Part shown: piece by piece, positions 17,748 to 27,358 of the stretch | How positions within the stretch are numbered: position 1 is the first letter of the stretch | Layout of the letters: the number at the start of each line of letters is the position of its first letter | Source: Endobugula sp965214375 | GTDB taxonomy: Bacteria; Pseudomonadota; Gammaproteobacteria; Pseudomonadales; Cellvibrionaceae | Direction of reading: 5' to 3' | Assembly (NCBI GenBank): GCA_965214375.1 | Contig: OZ243947.1 | Coordinates: 372,001-436,000 of the forward strand | Length of the DNA stretch: 64,000 nucleotides | Notes under the pieces: generated by a model | What the model saw: the letters and a program-made list of their open reading frames with translations, nothing else | Told to the model about the DNA's origin: nothing | Database searches by the model: none | Translations under genes and position numbers: made by a program

Positions 17748-18587
17748 TCAAAAACCTAAACTCGACAAGAGATCGTCAACATCATCCTGACTAGTGACAA
17801 CATCATCTCGTTTTTCTGCCTTGACTTGCGGACCTTCTCCAGCAATATCAAGTGATTCGTTATTAGCTTGTGCCTCTTCACCCGGTACAATACCCACGAC
17901 ACTTTCTACCTGAGAAGCAATACGGACAAGCTCTACCAAATTTTCTTCAACGTCAGTAACCAGTCCTATGACCATTTTCAATACCTGCCCTGTTAAGTCC
18001 TGAAAACCCTGCTCTAATATAATATTTTGTAAATTTTGATTCAGTTTCTCTGTGCTTACATCCATTTGTTCAAAAAATGTATCCATACGTTTATATAATT
18101 CTCTAAATTCATCCGGCGTCATTTCACGTTGTTTTAAACGGGCCCATTCAGTTTTTAAGGATGCCGCCTCTTGGGCTAAGTCCAATGCTAAAGGTGCTGC
18201 CTCTTCGACCATATCCATAGTCTTATCTGCTGCATTTTGAGTGAGTTCAATGACGTAATTTAAGCGATTGGATGCATCGTTAAATTCACACTCATTATCA
18301 TTAATATCGCTTTCTTCTTTTTTACCGCTGTCAACATTAAAGTTGACGATAGAATCATGTAAACCTCGAGTTAATTTACCGATTGACTGATAGATGTGTT
18401 GATCTCGACACTCCATCATTTTTGAAATTAAATCCGATGCTTCTTCGAAAGTATCGTTTTGTAATTTTTCTGTCAGGGTCGATGCACACTTTTTCAATTC
18501 CTCAAGTAAATCGGGAGGCGAATCAAACATTAGTTGACAGTGATGACCTGAATTTGTATTACTCTCTTGATTAATAGATGTTTGCAC
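17748..18587 (-). CDS. cheZ: CheY-P phosphatase CheZ
   Basis: Cytosolic phosphatase that ends the CheY-P signal (279 aa, somewhat longer than E. coli's 214). The long helical hairpin is visible. The catalytic motif is LEQGFQDLTGQ, with the Asp and Gln that position water for attack on CheY-P. The C-terminal peptide QDDVDDLLSSLGF matches the conserved CheY-binding tail. An acidic insertion (KKEESDINDNECEFND) lies in the N-terminal third. It sits between cheY (6 bp upstream) and cheA (10 bp downstream). The frame is complete. Confidence 0.93.
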   Translation of the reverse strand: MQTSINQESNTNSGHHCQLMFDSPPDLLEELKKCASTLTEKLQNDTFEEASDLISKMMECRDQHIYQSIGKLTRGLHDSIVNFNVDSGKKEESDINDNECEFNDASNRLNYVIELTQNAADKTMDMVEEAAPLALDLAQEAASLKTEWARLKQREMTPDEFRELYKRMDTFFEQMDVSTEKLNQNLQNIILEQGFQDLTGQVLKMVIGLVTDVEENLVELVRIASQVESVVGIVPGEEAQANNESLDIAGEGPQVKAEKRDDVVTSQDDVDDLLSSLGF

Positions 18588-18593
18588 AATGAC

Positions 18594-18989
18594 CTACTCT
18601 ACACGATCAAATATCTTGTCAATTTTTTCTTTTAATGCCTGAGCCGTAAATGGTTTTACCACATAGCCATTAACGCCCGCCTGAGCAGCTTCAACAATTT
18701 GATCTTTTTTCGCTTCGGCAGTTACCATTAGTGTTGGTAAATTACATAATTTTTCATCTGCTCTGACTTCTTTTAATAAGTCAATTCCTGTCATTCCAGG
18801 CATATTCCAGTCAGTTACTAAAAAATCAAAATCACCGCCTTTCAGCATAGGTAATGCAGTTAGTCCATCATCGGCTTCCTGAGTATTGGTAAAACCCAGG
18901 TCTCTTAGCAAGTTCTTGATAATTCTCCGCATTGTTGAGAAATCATCGACAATGAGGATTTTCATGTTTTTGTCCAAGGTAGCCTCCAA
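18594..18989 (-). CDS. cheY: Chemotaxis response regulator CheY
   Basis: Single receiver domain that binds FliM when phosphorylated and switches motor rotation. Counting from the longest start, the acidic pair is DD15-16, the phospho-site D60 in VTDWNMPG, Thr in VTAEAK, and Lys in VVKPF. The start is uncertain. TTG at 18989 gives MEATLDKNMKIL, like Vibrio CheY. A second TTG at 18977 has GGAGG just upstream. ATG at 18965 gives MKILIVDDFS. All keep the whole domain. First gene after fliA, separated by 79 bp with an inverted repeat. Confidence 0.95.
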   Translation of the reverse strand: MEATLDKNMKILIVDDFSTMRRIIKNLLRDLGFTNTQEADDGLTALPMLKGGDFDFLVTDWNMPGMTGIDLLKEVRADEKLCNLPTLMVTAEAKKDQIVEAAQAGVNGYVVKPFTAQALKEKIDKIFDRVE

Positions 18990-19030
18990 ATACTCACTGA
19001 TAGGTTTATCTATATATAGTCTAGACCGTG

Positions 19031-19061
19031 TTTTTCAGGTAGCCAGTCAATTCCTGAAAAA
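19031..19061. repeat. Inverted repeat between fliA and cheY
   Basis: TTTTTCAGG at 19031-19039 pairs with CCTGAAAAA at 19053-19061 around a 13-base spacer. In the fliA-to-cheY direction no T-run follows, so it is not a classical terminator. It could be an operator or an attenuating hairpin in the cheY leader; a TATATA stretch on the cheY side may be a -10 element. Function unknown. Confidence 0.35.
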
Positions 19062-19068
19062 ATACCGA

Positions 19069-19818
19069 TTACTGCCAATCCTTTAGCTTTGATCGTAAAC
19101 GCAACGCTGCTTGCGAATGAATCTGGCTAATACGGGATTCACTGACGCCTAAAATATGACCAATTTCTTTTAAATTGAGTTCGTCATCATAATAAAGTGA
19201 TAACACTAGCTGCTCTTTGTCAGGGAGCTTTGTAATTGCCTGTTCCATAGCATAGCGTAAATAATCACTTTGAGTATGTTCATAAGGTGCTGTAAATAAA
19301 GAATTTTCAGGATTCTCTACAATGTGCATTTCTTCTTCAGCAAATGAATCTTCAATACTGAAAAGATGGCCGGAAAGTGCATCACGCGACATTGCATAAT
19401 AGGTATCGAGGTCAACGTTCATTGCTTCCGCTATTTCACTATCTCTAGCATCTCTGCCTAATTGCGATTCCACCTGCATAATGGCATCAGTAATACGTCG
19501 TGCATTCCGGTGTACTGAACGAGGTACCCAGTCACCCTTACGGATTTCATCAACAATCGCACCACGAATACGGATACCCGCATAGGTATCAAAGCTCGCG
19601 CCACGTGATGGATCATATTTACGTGATGCTTCTATCAAGCCAATCATGCCAGACTGAATAAGGTCTTCTAATTGAACAGACGCAGGCATTCTGACGATCA
19701 TGTGTTGAGCAATACGCTTTACAAGATCGACATAGTCTTCTACACACACGTCATTAACATTTTCACGCTGATGACTGTGTGCTTTTTCATAGGTTTCAAT
19801 GCCATCGGTTGCGGTCAT
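19069..19818 (-). CDS. fliA: Flagellar sigma factor FliA (sigma-28)
   Basis: Alternative sigma factor for late flagellar and chemotaxis genes, held by the anti-sigma factor FlgM until the hook is complete. The 249-aa product shows sigma-70 regions 2, 3 and 4. Region 2 has QLEDLIQSGMIGLIEASRKYDPSRGASFDTYA. Region 3 has IRGAIVDEIRKGDWVPRSVHR. Region 4 has a helix-turn-helix, LNLKEIGHILGVSESRISQIHSQA. It follows fleN with an 18-bp gap. flgM is not in the window. Confidence 0.96.
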   Translation of the reverse strand: MTATDGIETYEKAHSHQRENVNDVCVEDYVDLVKRIAQHMIVRMPASVQLEDLIQSGMIGLIEASRKYDPSRGASFDTYAGIRIRGAIVDEIRKGDWVPRSVHRNARRITDAIMQVESQLGRDARDSEIAEAMNVDLDTYYAMSRDALSGHLFSIEDSFAEEEMHIVENPENSLFTAPYEHTQSDYLRYAMEQAITKLPDKEQLVLSLYYDDELNLKEIGHILGVSESRISQIHSQAALRLRSKLKDWQ

Positions 19819-19836
19819 TGATTACTTCCTTAGGAC

Positions 19837-20676
19837 TTACAAATGCGGAGAAGGCTGATGTATTTCATTATTGGCAACCAGTAGGTTTTCAACAAAAAAC
19901 TCCAGATGTCCACGTGGGGAACTGGGTATCGGCCATTCATCAACCTGTTGTGCCAATTGTCGAAAAGCTTGTGAAGCTTTACAGTGGGGAGAAAATTCAA
20001 CTACAGCTTTTTGTTTTTGTACTGCTTTGCGAACGTTCTCATCCATGGGAATAGCACCTATATATTGCATACTGACATCCAAAAAACGTTCACAGACGGT
20101 ACTTAACTTCATAAGCAACTGCTGACCTTCTTTTGGACTACTGACCATATTGGCAATAACACGAAATCGTTCTATGCCGTAATCTTTATTCAATAATTTC
20201 ATGAGTGCGTAGGCATCCGTAATAGATGAAGGCTCATTACAAACAACAACCAGTACTTCCTGAGCGGCACGTACAAAGCTAACAACATTGTCAGAAATAC
20301 CGGCTGCTGTATCAATAACCAATATATCCAATTGATCACTGAGATCACTAAATGCTTGAATCATTGCGCCGTGTTGTTGTGTGTTCAAGCTTGCCATATG
20401 CTGTAAACCTGATGCAGCAGGCACAATACGAATACCACCAGGCCCTTGAATCAGAATATCTCGCAAATCACATTCACCCGACAGTACATCAGCAATGGTT
20501 CTGTCTGCCTTTATACCCAGTAACACATCAATATTAGCTAAACCCAGATCGGCATCCAACAATACAACCCGTCGACGCTTTTCTGCTAATGCCAAACTTA
20601 AATTTACTGAGACATTACTTTTACCGACACCTCCCTTACCGCCAGTGACTGCTATAACTTGAACTGGATGACTCAT
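19837..20676 (-). CDS. fleN: Flagellar number regulator FleN (FlhG), MinD-type ATPase
   Basis: ParA/MinD-family ATPase that restrains FleQ and so keeps flagella to one per pole. The 279-aa product has a deviant Walker A (GGKGGVGKSN) near residue 12, DADLGLANID, and Walker B LDILVIDTAAGI. It has a C-terminal extension past the core (HLEFFVENLLVANNE). Located between flhF and fliA as in Pseudomonas and Vibrio. The 89 bp to flhF show no clear promoter. The FleN partner FleQ is not encoded in the window. Confidence 0.95.
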   Translation of the reverse strand: MSHPVQVIAVTGGKGGVGKSNVSVNLSLALAEKRRRVVLLDADLGLANIDVLLGIKADRTIADVLSGECDLRDILIQGPGGIRIVPAASGLQHMASLNTQQHGAMIQAFSDLSDQLDILVIDTAAGISDNVVSFVRAAQEVLVVVCNEPSSITDAYALMKLLNKDYGIERFRVIANMVSSPKEGQQLLMKLSTVCERFLDVSMQYIGAIPMDENVRKAVQKQKAVVEFSPHCKASQAFRQLAQQVDEWPIPSSPRGHLEFFVENLLVANNEIHQPSPHL

Positions 20677-20765
20677 TAACTATTCCTCTAATAGATAAAA
20701 ATATCTACTTATTTCAGTATAGATACTTTATGAAATATCGCCTTTATTAATCACAATAAAGACCA

Positions 20766-22070
20766 TTAATGCATATAACCTCTCTCTTTATAACCCGAAT
20801 CATTATAAGAATGGCCCTTAATTAGTTTTTGATGTTGTTTGGCAATATCAACTGATGTTGATACCAGCTGTGTCGCTTTCATAATCAGCAAATCATCTGG
20901 CACAGCCTGACCATTAGCGATGTAAACTAATGGTGTATCATGTAAAAATAAGGCGCTGAGAATCCCGCCCAAATCGTGACATTCATCAATTTTTGTGACG
21001 ACACTATAAGACGGTTGTGAATGGTGATAACGACTCAGTGAAGATTGCATAATCGGATATTGGCTATTGGCCGATAAAACGGATATAGCATGTAAAGCAC
21101 GACATTGCCTCAATACCTGCATATAATCTTTCCACAGTGTATCGCCGGGTGAGCTTCCTGGTGTATCGACCAATATTAACGGACGTTCCGAATAGGTATG
21201 TAAATATTCGGCTAAAGCACCTATTTCGGGGACAATTTGTATTTCCACACCTAATATTTTGCAGAGAGATTTTAGCTGATCATGCGAAGCCAAACGGAAA
21301 TTATCTGTTGAAAGAATAACAACATCCCTAGCATTATGTTGCATCACATAACGTGCAGCCAGTTTGGCAATGGTTGTCGTTTTCCCAACACCCGTTGCAC
21401 CAAGAAAGATATACTGCCCGCCTTTAGCAACAGGATCACTTAAATTCACCGAAATATTATTGGACAGTTCTGCCATAATATGGGTCCATAGTGATTGCGT
21501 ATTATTTCTGGGGATATTTTTATATTCAATCGCTGCCAGTAATTTTTCTTGGCATTCATGTGTTAAGCCGATACGGTTCATTTGTTGCCGAGTATGATTA
21601 AAATGATTTTTTTCCTGATCACTATCTTCGTTATGAAATGAGTCTTTTTGAAAATCTATAAAACGCTCTATAGAAAGTCGCATATCGCTGATTTCGTCAT
21701 GTAAGCGGCGAATTTCTTGATCATACTCATTGGCATGCATCGTATCATCTTGTTTGGATATGGTATCTAACGTCATATTCTGTGCTTTTCTTGACGCCAA
21801 CATTTTTTGATTCGCAAGCTCAATCTCTTGTGCAAGCTGATTTTTTGAAGTGAATCGCGATGCAGCATGTGCTATTTTTTGTTGGTGATCACTTATTTCA
21901 AAAGCTTCCTGAAAAATTTCTACCTCAGGTAATTGATCAATACCTGCAATTAATTCAACCCCCTGTCCGGTTCGTTCGGTGGATATAATCATTGCATCTT
22001 CACCAAACTCTTCTTTGACTAATTCGAGTGCACGTCTCATATCTCTGGCAATAAAACGTTTTTTTTGCAT
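20766..22070 (-). CDS. flhF: Flagellar placement GTPase FlhF
   Basis: SRP-type GTPase that marks the pole where the flagellum is built (434 aa). The start at 22070 (MQKKRFIARDMRRALELVKEEFG) is chosen over 22085 because GAGGG lies nine bases before it and the family starts in the same way. The N-terminal B domain is charged. The NG domain has G1 GATGVGKTTT, a region STDNFRLASHDQL, G3 DTPGSS and G4 TKIDE. The usual G3 of FlhF is DTVGM or DTAGR and the usual region before it is RIGAxEQL, so this copy is somewhat divergent. It follows flhA by 11 bp. Confidence 0.93.
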   Translation of the reverse strand: MQKKRFIARDMRRALELVKEEFGEDAMIISTERTGQGVELIAGIDQLPEVEIFQEAFEISDHQQKIAHAASRFTSKNQLAQEIELANQKMLASRKAQNMTLDTISKQDDTMHANEYDQEIRRLHDEISDMRLSIERFIDFQKDSFHNEDSDQEKNHFNHTRQQMNRIGLTHECQEKLLAAIEYKNIPRNNTQSLWTHIMAELSNNISVNLSDPVAKGGQYIFLGATGVGKTTTIAKLAARYVMQHNARDVVILSTDNFRLASHDQLKSLCKILGVEIQIVPEIGALAEYLHTYSERPLILVDTPGSSPGDTLWKDYMQVLRQCRALHAISVLSANSQYPIMQSSLSRYHHSQPSYSVVTKIDECHDLGGILSALFLHDTPLVYIANGQAVPDDLLIMKATQLVSTSVDIAKQHQKLIKGHSYNDSGYKERGYMH

Positions 22071-22081
22071 AGAAGCTACCC

Positions 22082-24277
22082 TCATTTATCAACCCCGATA
22101 GAGGCTTCAATTACTAACTGTTTGTTATCCGGAACCTCGTTAAAAGCAAGTACGGATAAATCCGGAATAAACATCCTGATAAATTTCGCCAACATTAATC
22201 GCAGTGGTGCAGCCACTAAAAGCACTAATGGCTTACCTTCTCCTTCCAATTTACTGGCGGCTTCCACCAGCGACTGTTGTAATTTTTCTGCCATGGTAGG
22301 CTCTATAAATGCGCTTTCATCGGCGCCAGAATTTTGAGCCTGTTGAATAGAGTTCAGCAATAATTGTTCCAGTTGAGGTTCCATCGTTATCACAGGCAAT
22401 ACCATTTCGTTACCGACAATGGTTTGTACAATTTGACGTGATAGGCCTATACGGCAGGCAGCAGTTAAAAGATCGACATCCTGATGCTGCCCAAAGGCGG
22501 TAATAGCTTCTGCAATACTACGAAAATCACGAATAGACACTTTCTCACGCAATAGATTTTGTAGTATTTTTCTTAACATATTAATAGACACTGTATTTGG
22601 CACTAATTCTTCAGCAAGTTTTGGGGAGTATTTGGCCAAATTTTCAAGTAATTGCTGGACATCCTCATGACCAATGATTTCATCACTATGTTTTTGCATA
22701 ATCTGGTTAAGATGTGTCGCAATGACAGTACTAATATCAACCACCGTGTAACCGAGTGTTTGCGCTTTATCTTTTTGCTGACTATCAATCCATATAGCAT
22801 CGAGGCCAAATGCCGGATCTTTTGTTTTTTCACCTTTTATGTCACCAAACACCTGTCCCGGATTTATGGCCAACTCTTTATCCAGATATACATCAGATTC
22901 ACCCAATACAACCCCCATTAGACTAATGCGATATTGATTGGGCACAAGTTCAAGATTGTCACGAATATGTACAGAAGGGATTAAAAACCCTAATTCTTGG
23001 GACAATTTTTTGCGGACGCCTTTAATACGTCCCAGCAATTCACCACTTTGAGCCTTGTCCACAAATGGAATTAAACGATATCCTACTTCTAACCCAATAA
23101 TATCAACGGGCACAACGTCATCCCAACTAATATCTGAAGATTCCATTTTTCCTTCAATGGCCGGAAGGCTTGCTGCCTCAGAAGCCATCACTGTAGATTG
23201 CCTATTATTGTTGCTTGATGTCGGCGACGTTGGCGTAACTTCCTCAATATCACCCTGTTTTTTTTTAAAATAAATAAGGGTTGCCAGACCTGCACAGGAT
23301 AATGCCAACACAAGAAAGGCGGTATGAGGCATACCGGGAATCACGCCCATTAAAAATAATATTGCTGCTGAAATACCCAGTGCTTTAGGAGTATCAAACA
23401 TTTGTCGCATTACCTGCGCACGCACATCTTCCGAACTGTTAACTCGAGTCACCATGATGGCAGCAGAGACTGAAAGCAATAATGAAGGTATTTGTGCGAC
23501 TAAGCCGTCGCCGATGGTCAATAAAATATACTTTTCCAACGCATCGCTAAACTCCAAATTATGCTGCAACATTCCTACCCCAAGGCCACCAATAATATTA
23601 ATGACCAAAATGAGAATACCCGCCACAGCATCTCCGCGTACAAATTTACTGGCACCATCCATCGCGCCATAAAAATCTGCTTCACTGGCAATTTCTTGGC
23701 GTCTTTGTTTAGCTTCTTCCTGCTCGATAATACCGGCATTTAAGTCGGCGTCGATAGCCATTTGTTTACCTGGCATAGCATCCAAAGTAAATCTTGCACT
23801 CACTTCTGAAATGCGCCCTGCACCTTTGGTAACCACAACAAAGTTGATAATAATTAAAATTAGGAAAACCACCAAACCAACAGCGTAATTACCACCAATA
23901 ACCACTTCACCGAAAGATTGAATCACTTTTCCTGCTGCATCACCGCCATTATGGCCTTCCAATAACACAACCCGAGTCGAGGCTACATTTAGCGCTAAAC
24001 GTAATAAAGTAGCGACTAAGAGAATGGTCGGGAAAACGGCAAAATCCAACGGTCTTAGCGCATAAACGCCAACGAGTAATACCACGATAGATAAGGCAAT
24101 ATTGAATGAAAAGAAAACATCGAGTAAAAAAGCAGGTAAAGGCAATATCATCATACCCAATAACATTAATAGCATGATGGGGATGCCTAGGTTGTCGCTA
24201 CCTATACTACGTACATTATTAATGGCTGTTTTTCGATCAGGGAAGGACGCCTGTTCCAGAAAAGAAAATAACTGCAT
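22082..24277 (-). CDS. flhA: Flagellar export gate protein FlhA
   Basis: Large inner-membrane component of the flagellar type III export gate that couples proton motive force to export and docks chaperone-substrate complexes. The 731-aa product has about eight membrane helices in the first 330 residues, including the conserved cytoplasmic loop with VVTKGAGRISEVSARFTLDAMPGKQMAIDADLNAG and DFYGAMDGASKFVRGDA. A large cytosolic domain follows (about 360-731). Length is normal (E. coli 692). It has its own sigma-54 promoter match 46 bp upstream and leads the flhA-flhF-fleN-fliA run. Confidence 0.97.
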   Translation of the reverse strand: MQLFSFLEQASFPDRKTAINNVRSIGSDNLGIPIMLLMLLGMMILPLPAFLLDVFFSFNIALSIVVLLVGVYALRPLDFAVFPTILLVATLLRLALNVASTRVVLLEGHNGGDAAGKVIQSFGEVVIGGNYAVGLVVFLILIIINFVVVTKGAGRISEVSARFTLDAMPGKQMAIDADLNAGIIEQEEAKQRRQEIASEADFYGAMDGASKFVRGDAVAGILILVINIIGGLGVGMLQHNLEFSDALEKYILLTIGDGLVAQIPSLLLSVSAAIMVTRVNSSEDVRAQVMRQMFDTPKALGISAAILFLMGVIPGMPHTAFLVLALSCAGLATLIYFKKKQGDIEEVTPTSPTSSNNNRQSTVMASEAASLPAIEGKMESSDISWDDVVPVDIIGLEVGYRLIPFVDKAQSGELLGRIKGVRKKLSQELGFLIPSVHIRDNLELVPNQYRISLMGVVLGESDVYLDKELAINPGQVFGDIKGEKTKDPAFGLDAIWIDSQQKDKAQTLGYTVVDISTVIATHLNQIMQKHSDEIIGHEDVQQLLENLAKYSPKLAEELVPNTVSINMLRKILQNLLREKVSIRDFRSIAEAITAFGQHQDVDLLTAACRIGLSRQIVQTIVGNEMVLPVITMEPQLEQLLLNSIQQAQNSGADESAFIEPTMAEKLQQSLVEAASKLEGEGKPLVLLVAAPLRLMLAKFIRMFIPDLSVLAFNEVPDNKQLVIEASIGVDK

Positions 24278-24320
24278 ATACCTGTCGCTTTATTGACGAT
24301 TTAATTCTTAACAGGGTATA

Positions 24321-24338
24321 TCGCAAGAAGTGTGCCCG
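24321..24338 (-). promoter_or_regulatory. Sigma-54 promoter for flhA
   Basis: On the minus strand CGGGCACACTTCTTGCGA fits the -24/-12 consensus TGGCAC-N5-TTGC with GG-N10-GC spacing. It places transcription start about 34 bases before the flhA ATG. FleQ-dependent flhA promoters are known in Pseudomonas. Confidence 0.7.
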
Positions 24339-24374
24339 ATTTTTAATGCGGTAGTAACAACGCAAATAGAAAAG

Positions 24375-25508
24375 CTAGTCGTAACGCATATCGTTAGGCA
24401 CATCCACGTTATAAGGAAACGTTGGACGTTTAGCCAGCCCTTGCCTAAAATGGCGCAATTGAAAAACGTAAGCCAATATTTTGGCAACGGCCAGATATAG
24501 GCCCTCAGGGATATCATCACCGATATTGGTCCTATGATATATAGAGCGAGCCAATATCGGCGACTGTACAATTTCGACTTGATGAGCGCCGGCAATTTCA
24601 CGAATTTTTAATGCAGCACGATCAACACCTTTAGCAACGACAATAGGTGTTTCCATAGCGTCTGGTTGGTATTGCACAGCAACAGAGTAATGTGTTGGAT
24701 TGGTAATAACGACATCAGCTTCCGGCACCGCCGCCATCATTTTTCTATTGGCAATTTCTTGTTGTAGTTGGCGAATACGCCCCTTTACCTCCGGTTTTCC
24801 TTCGGTATCTTTCATTTCATCCTTAACATCCTGTACTGACATTTTTAACTTTTTGGCGTTATCCCAAATTTGGAAAGGCACGTCAATAGCTGCAATTAGA
24901 ATGGTCACCAATGATAACGCGACTGCTGCCCAGGCACCTAACCTCACCGAGTGCGCCATAGCAGAATGGATATCCTCATAGGCCAAACCCAATATATCGT
25001 CACGCAAACCCTCCAGCAAAAAAATAGCAATGTTTAGTATTAAAATAACCTTAGCAAGCGCTTTCCCCAGCTCCATTAGCGCTTTCAAAGAAAACATCCG
25101 CTTTATTCCTTCTATAGGATTCATACGGCTTAATTTTGGTGCCATTGATTTTGCACTAAAAAGCAAACCTCCTAATGCAACGGGCCCCAATAATGCCGCC
25201 AATAATAAAATACTGAAAAGAGGAATCAAGCCAAAAAATGCCGTGGATATAGAATGCCCGAGATATTTAAACATTAACGCCGTGTCAAAAGCCACCTCTC
25301 GACTAAACGTAAAATTAAAAATAGTAAGGTTAGCCATTTGTTGAAAAAGATATCCACCGAACCACAGCAGCCCCAACGACCCGCCTAGTAACACTGCCGT
25401 TGTTGTAAGTTCTTTCGATCGGGGAGCCTGACCATCTTCCCTTGCCTTTTCAAGTCTTCGAGGTGTAGCCTCTTCCGTTTTTTCTTGACTTTGATCATCT
25501 TCAGCCAT
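24375..25508 (-). CDS. flhB: Flagellar export switch protein FlhB
   Basis: Membrane component of the flagellar export gate that switches substrate from rod/hook to filament proteins after self-cleavage. The 377-aa product begins with the typical charged segment (SQEKTEEATPRRLEKAREDGQAPRSKEL), has four membrane helices, and carries the cleavage motif NPTH in DVVITNPTHYSVAVQY. The cleaved C-terminal domain follows to the end. FliK, its control ruler, is encoded upstream in the same island. It lies 12 bp after fliR and probably shares the fliL transcript. Confidence 0.96.
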   Translation of the reverse strand: MAEDDQSQEKTEEATPRRLEKAREDGQAPRSKELTTTAVLLGGSLGLLWFGGYLFQQMANLTIFNFTFSREVAFDTALMFKYLGHSISTAFFGLIPLFSILLLAALLGPVALGGLLFSAKSMAPKLSRMNPIEGIKRMFSLKALMELGKALAKVILILNIAIFLLEGLRDDILGLAYEDIHSAMAHSVRLGAWAAVALSLVTILIAAIDVPFQIWDNAKKLKMSVQDVKDEMKDTEGKPEVKGRIRQLQQEIANRKMMAAVPEADVVITNPTHYSVAVQYQPDAMETPIVVAKGVDRAALKIREIAGAHQVEIVQSPILARSIYHRTNIGDDIPEGLYLAVAKILAYVFQLRHFRQGLAKRPTFPYNVDVPNDMRYD

Positions 25509-25520
25509 CGTTTTACACCT

Positions 25521-26294
25521 CTAGCGAGTCAATAAGTCTGAAGAAAAACGCAATCCTTGCTGAATAAATTGTTGAAAATTATTTAAAAATTCAGAAAAAC
25601 CAACCCATATAATAAATATGCCAAAAATTAATGTAATAGGAAAACCAACGGCAAAAATATTCATCTGCGGCGCTGATCTGCTCATAACACCAAATGCAAT
25701 ATTGACGAGTAATAATGCAGTTAATACTGGCAATGCAATGCTTAACGCACTAGAAAACATCCAGCTTCCCAACACTGCAATTGAATAATAGTTAACTGCC
25801 AACAAGCCTTCTTCACCGACCGGAATATGAGAAAAGCTGTCTATTAGCAATTGAATCAAGATTAAATGTCCATTGATACTTAAAAACAATAAGGTTGTTG
25901 TCAATAAGTAAAGTTGTGAAACAATTGTAACGCTAACACCATTAGCAGGATCGTTCATAGATGCAAACCCAAGTCCCATTTTCATCGCAATAAATTGTCC
26001 GGAAAGAATAAAAATCTGAAACACAATTTGTAAGGTAAATCCTAGTGATAAACCAATAAGTACTTGTTGTGTAACCGCCATTAAAAGCGCAAAATTAACA
26101 TCCGTTACGATAAAAGACGATGGTATTATTGGAACAATGGCTGCGGTAACAACAGCACCTAATACCACTCTGACACGAAGTGAAACCAATCGTGTACCGA
26201 AAATAGGTGCTGCCATAAAAAATGCGGAAAGCCTAACAAAAGGTAGAAAATACTCACCAACCAATTCCATGATTTGAGTGTCATAAAAAAGCAT
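25521..26294 (-). CDS. fliR: Flagellar export gate protein FliR
   Basis: Inner-membrane subunit of the FliPQR export pore (257 aa), with about six hydrophobic helices. Family-like segments include FLPFVRLSAFFMAAPIFG near the start and MKMGLGFASMNDPANG in the middle. It follows fliQ by four bases. The start at 26294 is the first in frame; an ATG eight codons later is possible. No lesions were seen. Confidence 0.94.
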   Translation of the reverse strand: MLFYDTQIMELVGEYFLPFVRLSAFFMAAPIFGTRLVSLRVRVVLGAVVTAAIVPIIPSSFIVTDVNFALLMAVTQQVLIGLSLGFTLQIVFQIFILSGQFIAMKMGLGFASMNDPANGVSVTIVSQLYLLTTTLLFLSINGHLILIQLLIDSFSHIPVGEEGLLAVNYYSIAVLGSWMFSSALSIALPVLTALLLVNIAFGVMSRSAPQMNIFAVGFPITLIFGIFIIWVGFSEFLNNFQQFIQQGLRFSSDLLTR

Positions 26295-26298
26295 ATCA

Positions 26299-26568
26299 CT
26301 AACCGATAAGTAACGGTATATTAATAAATAGCTCTCTAAACATATCCATAAACTGAGTCACAATCCAATTACCCAAAAACATAATGGCTCCCAGAGTCAT
26401 GAGCAATCTCGGCAAAAAACTCAATGTTTGTTCATTAATTTGTGTCGCAGCCTGAAACATACTGACAACTAAGCCAACCATCAAGCCCGGACCAACAATA
26501 AGAGAGACACCTAATACCGTTAGATAAAGAGCATTACCAAATAACTGCATAACAACTTCTGGTGTCAT
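26299..26568 (-). CDS. fliQ: Flagellar export gate protein FliQ
   Basis: Small two-helix subunit of the FliPQR pore, 89 aa from MTPEVVMQLFGNALYL. The start at 26568 is set by GGAGG six bases before it, which lies within the last codons of fliP. A longer frame to 26592 would lack family support. The sequence VGLVVSMFQAATQINEQTLSFLP is the conserved FliQ core. One base separates it from the fliP stop, so translation is likely coupled. Confidence 0.95.
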   Translation of the reverse strand: MTPEVVMQLFGNALYLTVLGVSLIVGPGLMVGLVVSMFQAATQINEQTLSFLPRLLMTLGAIMFLGNWIVTQFMDMFRELFINIPLLIG

Positions 26569-26569
26569 A

Positions 26570-27358
26570 TCAACCTCCAAAACTGGCTGCAAGGGTTCCC
26601 ATTAACATAGCCCAACCATCGACAAGAACAAAGAGCATAATTTTAAAGGGTAATGAAATAATCAGAGGCGACAACATCATCATACCCATTGCCATCAAGA
26701 CACTGGCAACAACAAGGTCTATTACCAGAAAAGGAATAAATAATATAAAGCCAATTTGAAATGCTGTCTTGAGTTCGCTGGTCATAAAAGAAGGTATCAA
26801 AACAGACATCGGGACTTCAGAAGCATCGGCCACTTCATTTTTATTCGCAATATCCATAAATAACTTTAGATCACTCTCACGGGTTTGCGATAACATAAAG
26901 CGATGAAAAGGTTTCTTGACATTATCAATCGATTCTTGCGAGCTTATCTCTTCTTTAACATACGGCTGAAAAGCTGTTTTATTTATTTCTTCAAAAACCG
27001 GAGCCATAATAAATAGCGTTAAAAAAAGTGACATGCCGATTAATATTTGATTGGAAGGCGATTGTTGCAAACCCAAGGCCTGCCGCAATATCGCAAAAAC
27101 GATAATAATACGTGTAAAAGAGGTCATCATTAACAATAGCGATGGAAGGAACGTCAGCGCTGTCATAATAGCCAGTATCTGAATACTTATTGAATAATTT
27201 TGAGAACCGTCGGGATTAGATTTCATTGTTACCGCAGGAAGACCGGGTAATGATGAGATAGTAAAACCTTCAGATTTTTCCTGAGCAAAAGAATGCATTG
27301 ACAACAAGGTAGAAATAACGAGAACAATAGCTAACAGGAATAATTTATGAGTATTCAT
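26570..27358 (-). CDS. fliP: Flagellar export gate protein FliP
   Basis: Main subunit of the FliPQR export pore (262 aa). A cleavable signal peptide is visible (MNTHKLFLLAIVLVISTLLSMHSFAQ). Membrane helices include LTFLPSLLLMMTSFTRIIIV and, at the end, IIDL-type segments with MGMMMLSPLIISLPFK. The periplasmic loop lies between. The start at 27358 gives the normal length and overlaps fliO by 14 bases; an upstream start would add unrelated residues. Part of the fliLMNOPQR-flhB run. Confidence 0.96.
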   Translation of the reverse strand: MNTHKLFLLAIVLVISTLLSMHSFAQEKSEGFTISSLPGLPAVTMKSNPDGSQNYSISIQILAIMTALTFLPSLLLMMTSFTRIIIVFAILRQALGLQQSPSNQILIGMSLFLTLFIMAPVFEEINKTAFQPYVKEEISSQESIDNVKKPFHRFMLSQTRESDLKLFMDIANKNEVADASEVPMSVLIPSFMTSELKTAFQIGFILFIPFLVIDLVVASVLMAMGMMMLSPLIISLPFKIMLFVLVDGWAMLMGTLAASFGG

